A stretch of 8,485 nucleotides of DNA, from assembly GCA_029054965.1 (NCBI GenBank), contig JAIDEF010000312.1, positions 1 to 8,485 of the forward strand, written 5' to 3'. Position numbers and translations under genes: made by a program. The notes below the pieces were generated by a model. That model was not told where the DNA came from. It saw only the letters and a list, made by a program, of their open reading frames with translations, and did no database searches. This document shows positions 1 to 6,158 of this stretch, one piece after another (positions within the stretch are counted from its first letter, which is position 1; every line of letters starts with the position of its first letter). This stretch comes from Eubacterium sp. Lineage in GTDB: Bacteria > Bacillota > Clostridia > Oscillospirales > Acutalibacteraceae.

Positions 1-1201
1 GTTCCATAGTAACAGTATCATTTTCCTTTGCGGACTGCTCAGGTGTTTTGAGCTTATTATCAGCAAGCTGATTTACATACCATGCCTCAATCGCTTCAGG
101 AGTATCATTGACAGAAAGCAGTGCATCCTTCATTGCAAGCTTTGATGAATTGAACTCTTCATCAAAATCTCCGTTTCTTATTATATCAAGCTGATTCTGA
201 ATTTCATTTACAGCCTTGTCCATATTTTCCTCATTACAGCCGCACTGAATTAAAATCATACTTTTTGTTCTTGTATATCTTGCTGAACAATAATAGCAAA
301 GGCTCATTTTTTCACGCACATTTGCAAACAGCTTTGAATAAGGTCCGCCGCCGAAAACATCACAGAAGGTTCGCATTGCAGCAGTCAGTTCATCATCAGG
401 TCTAAGATTAACCCTGTAACCGAGCACCAGCTTGCCTTGCTTTACGTCAAGTCTTTCCATATGCTCCTTAACCTTGTCACAGAAAGGAACAAACACAGTA
501 TCCGGAAGCTCTGTAAATTTTCTTTCAACACTTTCAAAAGCATTTTTTACAAGCTTTTCTGCCTTATCAAAATCAGCACCGCCTATAACTGTAACCATAA
601 TTTTTGCGGTTTCAAGAGCATTTTGCCATGCACTGTAAACATCAGCAGAGGTAAGCTCTTTTATATCCTCAACAGTACCGAAACGGTTGACTGCGTAAGG
701 CTCACCTTCAAACATAAGCTTTTCCGTCTGTCTGAGAACATAACTCCTTTTTTCATTGTTTTCAGCATCTATTTTTTCAATCAGTATTCTTTTTTCACTT
801 TCGACATCCTCGTCAAAAAAGGCACTGCCGTTAAGCCTTGGCTCAAACAAAAGTGAAACAAGCAGCTTTAAGCATTCAAAGGAAATACTGCCGCCGTCAA
901 GCGAAAACTTGTCATCAAGACAGGTTATACCAAGCTTTAAGACCTGACATTCACCAACCTTGGTAACAACAGCACTTAGAGAAGCACCATAAAGATTTGC
1001 AAGCTTTCTGTTAAGCTCTGTCTGATTTGTATATTCTGCACTTCTCCTTGACAGCAGATTAATAAAAAGTGCATTGGCTGAAGCCGTTTCCTTTTTCAGC
1101 GGCAATGCCAGTGAAATTGCAATTTCATTTGTTTTAAACCGATTGGCACTGACATTAACAAGGCTGACACCATCGGAAATATTTTTTTCAACAAAATCCA
1201 A
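1..1201 (-). CDS. yfmF: M16 (pitrilysin/insulinase-like) peptidase homologue, YfmF type, 3' end cut by window
   Basis: The first 400 codons are present and the C-terminus lies beyond the left edge. The N-terminal strand pattern (GVSLVNVSANRFKT, residues 11-24), the LYGASLSA segment (70-77) and the later FGGGPYSKLFANVREKMSLCYY block (283-304) are typical of M16 domains of the YfmF subfamily. The zinc motif HxxEH is absent: where it would lie (about residues 50-75) there is SRRSAEYTNQTELNRKL. That is usual for this subfamily, which is thought to pair with a catalytic M16 partner (YmfH type). In B. subtilis the ymfF-ymfH pair has been linked to EF-P 5-aminopentanol modification. The partner would be expected just off the left edge. 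The TTG start at 1201 is chosen because GGAGG lies 9 nt upstream; an in-frame ATG at 1228 has no ribosome binding site. The gene starts 55 nt after the stop of the 95-aa gene and may be co-transcribed with it. No frame breaks are seen. The family call is firm; the EF-P role is inferred from family naming. Confidence 0.85.
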   Translation of the reverse strand, partial: MDFVEKNISDGVSLVNVSANRFKTNEIAISLALPLKKETASANALFINLLSRRSAEYTNQTELNRKLANLYGASLSAVVTKVGECQVLKLGITCLDDKFSLDGGSISFECLKLLVSLLFEPRLNGSAFFDEDVESEKRILIEKIDAENNEKRSYVLRQTEKLMFEGEPYAVNRFGTVEDIKELTSADVYSAWQNALETAKIMVTVIGGADFDKAEKLVKNAFESVERKFTELPDTVFVPFCDKVKEHMERLDVKQGKLVLGYRVNLRPDDELTAAMRTFCDVFGGGPYSKLFANVREKMSLCYYCSARYTRTKSMILIQCGCNEENMDKAVNEIQNQLDIIRNGDFDEEFNSSKLAMKDALLSVNDTPEAIEAWYVNQLADNKLKTPEQSAKENDTVTME

Positions 1202-1210
1202 ATTAAAATT

Positions 1211-1215
1211 CCTCC
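1211..1215 (-). promoter_or_regulatory. Shine-Dalgarno site deciding the TTG start of the M16 gene
   Basis: GGAGG on the minus strand lies 9 nt before TTG at 1201. It falls inside the reading frame that an ATG start at 1228 would require, which argues against the longer form. Confidence 0.7.
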
Positions 1216-1256
1216 AAAAAATTGTCATTAATACTATATCATATTATTTACCAAAT

Positions 1257-1544
1257 TTAAAGCAATAAATATAAAAGTGCTAAAATTAATGTATTATCTG
1301 CCCCTTCCTTTGACAAAAGCATAAGCATAGCAAGAATAACAAAAAAGGATTTGTCCTGGGGCAAATCCTCCTTTTCCTGATCAGGCTTCGGCGCCTCAGT
1401 CTGCTTGGGCGGTGGTTTCTGCTGTTTTTTTTCAGTCTTAGGCGGAGTCTCCTGCCTGTCATCAACAAAGTGTGAGGCACGGTTTCGCATTTCCCACACC
1501 CGCCTTTTTGCCTCATTAATATCATTTTCACTAAACTGCGGCAT
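1257..1544 (-). CDS. Uncharacterised small membrane-associated protein (95 aa)
   Basis: I do not recognise a named family. The N-terminus (residues 1-30) is a charged helix-like segment (SENDINEAKRRVWEMRNRA). It is followed by a Lys/Pro/Gln-rich low-complexity linker (about 33-62) and a very hydrophobic C-terminus: FFVILAMLMLLS (67-78), a short KEGADNT turn, then LILALLYLLL to the last residue. This could be one or two short membrane segments, or a hydrophobic helical tail. The ATG at 1544 is preferred over the TTG one codon upstream because it overlaps the previous gene's stop as TGATG, and GGGAG lies 7-9 nt before it. The overlap implies translational coupling to the 125-aa gene. The architecture of a charged head, proline-rich linker and hydrophobic tail suggests a tethering or membrane-surface protein, which is inference only. 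Confidence 0.75.
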   Translation of the reverse strand: MPQFSENDINEAKRRVWEMRNRASHFVDDRQETPPKTEKKQQKPPPKQTEAPKPDQEKEDLPQDKSFFVILAMLMLLSKEGADNTLILALLYLLL

Positions 1545-1921
1545 CAAAACAGCTCCCTTAGTAATGGCAGCACCTCAAACAGCTTTAGTATTCTCAGAGC
1601 CTGATCCGCTTTATTCTGAGTTTCAGGGCTGAGATGTGGCTTAAGTGCCATAATCAAATCAACATTTTTATTACTTGTATTATTCATTCGTTCAAATATT
1701 GTTTTTGCCTTCATTATCATATCAAAATCTATACCATCAAAGCCCAGACCTGCAAGAGCAGGCACACCGCTTTGCTGCGGTGTACTCTGCTTAACAGTAT
1801 TTTGCTGTGGCTGCGACGGCTCTGGGTCTCCGCTGTCGCCGAGAATAGATGAGGCAACCCCCTTCAGCATATTTATATCATCCGCACTAAGGCTGTTTAT
1901 TATATCGTTTAAATTATCCAT
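1544..1921 (-). CDS. Uncharacterised small protein with helical ends and Q/P-rich linker (125 aa)
   Basis: No family name is recognised. There are three parts. The first is an N-terminal acidic helical segment (residues 1-28, MDNLNDIINSLSADDINMLK...). The second is a Gln/Pro/Ser-rich linker (about 31-55). The third is a C-terminal helical block (about 63-125) with LMALKPHLSPETQNKADQ (88-105) and ending ILKLFEVLPLLRELF. The 'KPHLS...ADQALRILKL' pattern resembles small hypothetical proteins I associate with Clostridia, but no function can be named. No signal peptide or clear membrane helix is seen. The ATG at 1921 follows the stop of the 79-aa gene by one base (TAA-T-ATG), with GGAAGG about 8 nt upstream inside that gene's last codons. 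Its TGA overlaps the next ATG (TGATG). Such spacing implies co-translation of the three small genes and perhaps a complex. Confidence 0.8.
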   Translation of the reverse strand: MDNLNDIINSLSADDINMLKGVASSILGDSGDPEPSQPQQNTVKQSTPQQSGVPALAGLGFDGIDFDMIMKAKTIFERMNNTSNKNVDLIMALKPHLSPETQNKADQALRILKLFEVLPLLRELF

Positions 1922-1922
1922 A

Positions 1923-2162
1923 TTACTTGCCTTCCATTAATTTTTTCATCAGCTCCTTAGCCTGCGGTGTAGACAAAAGCTTTTCACATGCCTCCTTGTT
2001 GCTGAGTACATTTTTTAGCTGAGCTGTTGCTTGTGACGATAGGTTTTTATTAACAAAATCATCAAGCTGTCCTTTGTCACTTGCTTCCTTCATTTTGTTA
2101 ATATCAATTCCTGTTTTGTTTTGTGCCTGCTTCATAAGCCTGCTGAGTTCATCATTATTCAT
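1923..2162 (-). CDS. Uncharacterised small soluble protein (79 aa), first gene of the small-gene cassette
   Basis: A short, highly charged, mostly helical protein (MNNDELSRLMKQAQNKTG...) with a C-terminal helix around LLSTPQAKELMKKLMEGK. It has no cysteines apart from one near residue 58, no signal peptide and no membrane segment. The frame stays open upstream to 2339, but that extension would overlap the divergent phosphoesterase gene and lacks a ribosome binding site. ATG at 2162 has AGAGGGG 9 nt upstream and is chosen. The -35 hexamer of the divergent promoter abuts this start codon. It leads the tightly packed 79-125-95 aa cassette and faces away from yfcE. I see no convincing -35/-10 pair for this strand in the 64-bp gap. 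Function is unknown. Confidence 0.8.
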   Translation of the reverse strand: MNNDELSRLMKQAQNKTGIDINKMKEASDKGQLDDFVNKNLSSQATAQLKNVLSNKEACEKLLSTPQAKELMKKLMEGK

Positions 2163-2190
2163 TGAAATAATCCCCTCTTTATTGTATAAT
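2162..2190 (+). promoter_or_regulatory. Sigma-A-type promoter for the yfcE-corA pair
   Basis: TTGAAA (2162-2167), a 17-nt spacer and TATAAT (2185-2190) form a strong vegetative promoter; transcription would start near 2197. A second TATAAT sits at 2195-2200 but has no good -35 at the right distance. The ribosome binding site AGGTGA (2214-2219) lies 7 nt before the yfcE ATG at 2227. The -35 hexamer overlaps the start codon of the divergent 79-aa gene. Confidence 0.65.
2172..2178 (-). promoter_or_regulatory. Shine-Dalgarno site fixing the start of the 79-aa gene
   Basis: AGAGGGG on the minus strand lies 9 nt before ATG at 2162. It supports the short form rather than the open frame extending to 2339. 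Confidence 0.65.
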
Positions 2191-2226
2191 CTAATATAAT
2201 CTATGAAATTAAAAGGTGATTTATGA

Positions 2227-2688
2227 ATGCGAATTGTTATTATGAGTGATTCACATGGTGCAGTCGGAACCTTGCTTGACATCATCGAAAGACATAAGGG
2301 CAATACTGATTTATTTATTTTTCTTGGCGACGTTGACAATGATTTTGATGAAGTTTTAATGGCTTACCCTGATATTAAATACAAGCGTGTTGTTGGCAAC
2401 AATGACTGGTTTTCGACACATCCTACAAGTGATTTAATTACATTGAACGGCAAAAAAATATTTTTCACTCACGGCCATATATTTCACGTTAAAAGAGGCA
2501 ATGAGGAAATCATAGAATACTGCAGAAAAATCGGTGCTGATATCTGCCTTTACGGTCATACCCACAGACAATTTACCAATTACGATGATGGTCTTTACAT
2601 TATGAATCCCGGTGCTGCATTTACAGGTGCCTATGGTGTGATTGATATTGTTGATAACGGAATTGTACTTATTGCAAATAAAATATAG
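2227..2688 (+). CDS. yfcE: YfcE/MJ0936-type metallophosphoesterase (153 aa)
   Basis: A small calcineurin-like phosphoesterase of the YfcE family, which hydrolyses phosphodiesters with two bound metal ions, usually Mn. All metal and active-site motifs are present and in order: SDSHG (D8, H10), LGDVDND (D35), GNND (57-60), THGH (81-84) and GHTH (110-113), followed by NPG (127-129). The length is typical of a single-domain family member. It is cytosolic, with no signal peptide. The start at 2227 is supported by AGGTGA 7 nt upstream; the ATG at 2223 is out of frame. The gene lies 42 nt before corA on the same strand, and a hairpin lies in that gap. The physiological substrate in this family is not settled and the neighbours do not reveal it. 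Family assignment is secure. Confidence 0.93.
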   Translation: MRIVIMSDSHGAVGTLLDIIERHKGNTDLFIFLGDVDNDFDEVLMAYPDIKYKRVVGNNDWFSTHPTSDLITLNGKKIFFTHGHIFHVKRGNEEIIEYCRKIGADICLYGHTHRQFTNYDDGLYIMNPGAAFTGAYGVIDIVDNGIVLIANKI

Positions 2689-2693
2689 AATAA

Positions 2694-2730
2694 AAAACCG
2701 CCTGTTTAAAATAATAAAACAGGTGGTTTT
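2694..2730 (+). terminator. Terminator-like hairpin in the yfcE-corA gap that includes the corA ribosome binding site
   Basis: The arms 2694-2707 and 2717-2730 pair over 14 bp (one G-U) around a 9-nt A/U loop. The 3' arm contains AGGTGG (2721-2726), the only plausible Shine-Dalgarno site for the corA ATG at 2731, and ends in TTTT directly before ATGTTTT. It could act as a partial terminator, as a translational block on corA, or both. The minus strand reads as hairpin plus six Ts, so it could also stop antisense transcription. Confidence 0.65.
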
Positions 2731-3654
2731 ATGTTTTACCAGTTTGACGATGATGTAACAAGTGTTGATTATTCCGATTTAAAGGACAATGCTCCTGTTC
2801 TCGGTTATATCAGCAGGAACGAGCTTGACAAAATACAGAAGCATTTTAACCTTCCTTTGCAGGCTGTTGAAATGTGCCGAGAGCAAGTCACCCCTTTAGC
2901 AACAAATCTTGATATTTACAATCACTGCTATTTCATAAAGCTGGCAATCCCCTGCGAAAAGGATTTAATTAACTCAGCAGGTATATTTATATTTAAAAAT
3001 ACCTTTCTTATTGTTAACATCAGCGACAATGAATTTTTCAACAGAGATTTATTTATAAAAACAACATCACGGCTTTGTGTTGAAAACACTGGAGTAGAAA
3101 GAATAATCACCTCATTTTTTGAAAGTCTTGTACTGATTGATGACAGCAGACTGGATTTAATCAGAAGCAGTATTGCACAGCTTGAAGAGGACGTTATCAA
3201 CAACAATGTTGACAACAGCTTTAATATAAAACTGCTTGAAATAAAAAGAAGTATTCTTTCACTGCGAGGATACTATGAACGACTTATTGACATAGCACAG
3301 ATATTGACTGAAAATGAAAATGAAATATTTGACGAAAACATAAAAAGGCTCGGTCTTTTTATCGACAAGGTCAACAGACTGAAGGACAATGTCGACATAC
3401 TGACTGACAGTGTTGTTCATCTATGGGATGCATATCAGGCTTCACTCAATATGCGGTTAAATGAAACGATGAAATTTTTCACCTTAGTTACTACAATCTT
3501 TTTTCCGCTTACAGTTATAGTCGGATGGTATGGTATGAACTTTAACACTATACCCGAACTGAGCTGGAAATACGGCTATCCATTTGTAATTGTGTTCAGC
3601 ATATTAATAATAGCTGCACTCATACTTTGGTTTAAAAAGAAAAAATGGATATAA
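2731..3654 (+). CDS. corA: CorA-family divalent metal ion (Mg2+) channel (307 aa)
   Basis: A membrane channel for Mg2+, or in some members Co2+, Ni2+ or Zn2+. The CorA signature YGMNF is at residues 267-271, at the end of the first membrane helix (about 248-266, FFTLVTTIFFPLTVIVGWY). The PELSW segment (275-279) follows, in the position of the periplasmic loop, and then the second helix (about 283-301), ending in a short basic tail (KKKK). Residues 1-245 form the cytosolic domain: an alpha/beta part up to about 110, then long helices rich in Asp/Glu and Lys/Arg (about 125-245) that form the funnel in known structures. The length and two-helix C-terminus match the family. Its AGGTGG lies only 4 nt from the ATG and inside the upstream hairpin, so expression may be throttled. 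It is probably transcribed from the yfcE promoter. The stop codon lies at the base of a bidirectional terminator. Confidence 0.92.
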   Translation: MFYQFDDDVTSVDYSDLKDNAPVLGYISRNELDKIQKHFNLPLQAVEMCREQVTPLATNLDIYNHCYFIKLAIPCEKDLINSAGIFIFKNTFLIVNISDNEFFNRDLFIKTTSRLCVENTGVERIITSFFESLVLIDDSRLDLIRSSIAQLEEDVINNNVDNSFNIKLLEIKRSILSLRGYYERLIDIAQILTENENEIFDENIKRLGLFIDKVNRLKDNVDILTDSVVHLWDAYQASLNMRLNETMKFFTLVTTIFFPLTVIVGWYGMNFNTIPELSWKYGYPFVIVFSILIIAALILWFKKKKWI

Positions 3655-3691
3655 AAAATATGACGATGCCAAAGCACCGTCATATTTTTTA
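3652..3691. terminator. Bidirectional intrinsic terminator between corA and clpC
   Basis: A near-perfect inverted repeat: 3652-3665 pairs with 3678-3691 (14 bp), then one A/C mismatch, then TGC/GCA and a CAAA loop. It carries six As on the left and six Ts on the right, so it works in either direction. It begins within the corA stop codon and ends one base before the clpC stop at 3693, serving both convergent transcripts. Confidence 0.9.
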
Positions 3692-3692
3692 T

Positions 3693-6113
3693 TTACACAA
3701 ACACAAATTCATCATTATGATAATCAACTTTGCATTTCTCGCCAAGTTTATTTTCAAGAATCAGCTCACTGAGCTTATCCTCAATTTTAGTTTGAATTGC
3801 TCTTCGCAAGGGTCTTGCACCATAAACCTTATCAAATCCTGCATCAGCAATTGCATCAATTGCCGCATCAGTAAACTCGATATCGGTACCAAGCTCATTA
3901 AGCTGTTTTTTGAGTGACTTGAGCATACGTCTTGCAATCTCTTTGATATCATCCTTTTCAAGCTGATTGAACACAATAATTTCATCAATTCTGTTTAGAA
4001 ATTCCGGCTTGAAGGTTTTCTTTAAATCATTCATTACAAGCTGTTCAATATTTTTTGCACTGTCACTGCTACCACCAAAACCAAGTGCTGCCTTCGGATC
4101 CGTAATTTTTTCCGCACCCACATTCGATGTCATAATAATAACGGCATTTTTAAAGCTAACCTTTCTTCCCTGTGAGTCAGTGAGAACACCATCCTCAAGT
4201 ATCTGCAACAGCATATTGAAAACATCCGTATGTGCCTTTTCAATTTCATCAAACAGAACAACTGAATACGGCTTTCTTCTGATTTTTTCTGTAAGCTGTC
4301 CGCCCTCGTCAAAACCCACATATCCCGGAGGTGAGCCGATAAGCTTTGATACTGTATGCTTTTCCATATACTCGCTCATATCGAGCTTGATAATTGCGTC
4401 CTCATTACCGAACATAGTTTCAGCAAGTGTCTTGCAAAGCTCGGTTTTACCTACACCTGTAGGACCGAGGAAAATAAATGAGCCGATAGGTCTTTTTAGA
4501 TTTTTAAGTCCTGCCCTGCCACGGCGTATAGCTCTTGCAACACCTGAAACAGCCTTATCCTGTCCTACAATTCTTTCGTGCAGAATTTTTTCAAGACTCA
4601 GAAGCCGTTCACTTTCCTCCTTGGTAATCTGTGCTGCAGGAATTCCTGTCCAGGATGAAACCACCTTTGCAATATCCTCAGTTGTAATTTCCTTAACCTG
4701 ATGAGAGGAAAGATTTTTCCACTTTTCCTTTTCCTCATCAAGCAAGGTTTTAAGGCTCTTTTCCCTGTCACGGATTTCTGCCGCCTGCTCATAATTCTGT
4801 GCACGTACAGCAGATGCCTTTTCCTCCTCCAGTGACACAAGCTCCTTTTCCATTTCCTTTAAATTATCAGGAACAGTATAGGCTTTCAGCCTTACACGTG
4901 AGGCAGCCTCATCAATCAAATCAATTGCCTTATCAGGCAAAAATCTGTCGGCAATATAGCGTGATGACAGCTTGACAGCATCATTTATTGCACCGTCGCT
5001 GATTTTAACCTTGTGGTGTGCCTCATATTTATCACGAATACCCTTAAGAATTTCAACAGTTTCCTCCTCGGTAGGCTCACCGACTGTAACAGGCTGAAAT
5101 CTTCTTTCAAGAGCTGCATCCTTTTCAATGTTCTTTCTGTATTCATCAATCGTAGTTGCACCGATAACCTGAATTTCACCTCGTGCAAGTGACGGCTTTA
5201 AAATGTTGGCTGCATCGGTTGCACCCTCAGCCGCACCTGCGCCCATAATCGTATGCACCTCATCAATAAACAGAATAACATCCTTGGCACCTGCAACCTC
5301 ATCCATTGCCTTTTTTATTCTTTCCTCAAAGTCACCGCGGTATTTTGTACCTGCAACCATTGAGGTTAAGTCAAGTGCCACAAGCTTTTTATCTGCTAAA
5401 AGCTCAGGAACCTCACCCCTTACTATTTTAAGTGCAAGCCCCTCGGCAATTGCAGTTTTACCTACACCCGGCTCACCGATAAGACAAGGATTATTCTTTG
5501 TTCGTCTTGACAGAATCTGAATAACACGCTCAATTTCCTCCGCCCTGCCTATTACCGGGTCAATTTTGCCCTCCTTGGCAAGTGCTGTCAAATCCTTGCC
5601 GAATTCATCAAGTGTAGGAGTTTTTGACTTGGCGTTTCGTCCTCTGCGTCCGGACTCCGTATTAGGTGTCGTTCCTCTGCCCACAGATGAAACAACCTGC
5701 TCAAAAAGCTGATTCTCGTCAATACCTGCAGAATTCAGAAATCTTACAGCATAAGAATCATCCTCCCTAAGCAATGCCAGCAGCAGATGCTCTGTATCAA
5801 CAAAGGAATGAAGCATACTTCTGGCAATTTGGAAAGCAACATCAAGTATTCTTTTGCTCCTTGGTGTAAAATCATCGGGAGTCAGTCTTGTAGGATTACC
5901 CACGCCGATATTATTTTTTATAAATTTTTCTATATCCTCAGCAGTAACACCCTTGCCGTCAAGAACGGAATAGGCAACACCTGCCTCCTCCTTAACCAGT
6001 GCAAGCAGTATATGCTCACTGCCTACATAATTATGTCCTAAATTTTCTGCTGCCTTAATTGCAAGGTTAAGTACCTCGCTGGCTTTCTGTGTAAAATAAT
6101 TAAATCTGTACAT
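3693..6113 (-). CDS. clpC: ATP-dependent Clp protease ATP-binding subunit ClpC (806 aa)
   Basis: An AAA+ unfoldase that feeds proteins to ClpP, with full family length. The N-terminal double Clp repeat spans about 1-145; its GSEH (32-35) and DTEH (106-109) glutamates match those of the phospho-arginine pockets in B. subtilis ClpC. AAA-1 has Walker A GEPGVGKT (213-220), Walker B LFIDEVH (281-287) and ERR (336-338). A middle coiled-coil with a UVR-like segment (about 425-460) marks ClpC rather than ClpA or ClpB. AAA-2 has Walker A GPTGVGKT (550-557), Walker B VVLFDEIEKA (618-627) and GARPLRR (765-771). LGF (677-679) fits the ClpP-docking loop. ATG at 6113 has GGAGG 7 nt upstream. It is the last gene of the ctsR operon, 44 nt after mcsB, and ends at a strong terminator. 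Nothing appears damaged. Confidence 0.98.
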   Translation of the reverse strand: MYRFNYFTQKASEVLNLAIKAAENLGHNYVGSEHILLALVKEEAGVAYSVLDGKGVTAEDIEKFIKNNIGVGNPTRLTPDDFTPRSKRILDVAFQIARSMLHSFVDTEHLLLALLREDDSYAVRFLNSAGIDENQLFEQVVSSVGRGTTPNTESGRRGRNAKSKTPTLDEFGKDLTALAKEGKIDPVIGRAEEIERVIQILSRRTKNNPCLIGEPGVGKTAIAEGLALKIVRGEVPELLADKKLVALDLTSMVAGTKYRGDFEERIKKAMDEVAGAKDVILFIDEVHTIMGAGAAEGATDAANILKPSLARGEIQVIGATTIDEYRKNIEKDAALERRFQPVTVGEPTEEETVEILKGIRDKYEAHHKVKISDGAINDAVKLSSRYIADRFLPDKAIDLIDEAASRVRLKAYTVPDNLKEMEKELVSLEEEKASAVRAQNYEQAAEIRDREKSLKTLLDEEKEKWKNLSSHQVKEITTEDIAKVVSSWTGIPAAQITKEESERLLSLEKILHERIVGQDKAVSGVARAIRRGRAGLKNLKRPIGSFIFLGPTGVGKTELCKTLAETMFGNEDAIIKLDMSEYMEKHTVSKLIGSPPGYVGFDEGGQLTEKIRRKPYSVVLFDEIEKAHTDVFNMLLQILEDGVLTDSQGRKVSFKNAVIIMTSNVGAEKITDPKAALGFGGSSDSAKNIEQLVMNDLKKTFKPEFLNRIDEIIVFNQLEKDDIKEIARRMLKSLKKQLNELGTDIEFTDAAIDAIADAGFDKVYGARPLRRAIQTKIEDKLSELILENKLGEKCKVDYHNDEFVFV

Positions 6114-6130
6114 AGTTATACCTCCACAAA

Positions 6131-6158
6131 GGGATAACTAAAACGAATTACTTATCCC
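6131..6158 (-). other. Intercistronic hairpin between mcsB and clpC
   Basis: On the mRNA, GGGAUAA pairs with UUAUCCC (7 bp), followed by a G/G mismatch, three more pairs and a 6-nt loop. It starts at the last base of the mcsB TAG and ends 5 nt before the clpC GGAGG. There is no U-tract, so it is not a normal terminator. It may protect or process the mRNA so that clpC is made at a different level from the genes upstream. Confidence 0.5.

Noticed and set aside
437..856. Open frame of 139 codons on the plus strand
   Set aside because: It is antisense to the M16 gene, whose minus-strand translation matches a known family throughout. There is no support for a gene here.
2163..2339. Upstream extension of the 79-aa gene to a start at 2339
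   Set aside because: It would overlap the yfcE gene head-on, has no ribosome binding site, and the ATG at 2162 has a good one.
2689..2730. Mg2+ riboswitch (M-box or ykoK type) before corA
   Set aside because: The gap is only 42 nt, far too short for an M-box aptamer; only one simple hairpin is present.
3967..4701. Open frame of 244 codons on the plus strand
   Set aside because: It lies antisense to the second AAA domain of clpC, is Ser/Leu/Ile-rich without any recognisable motif, and has no convincing ribosome binding site. It is a codon-bias shadow.
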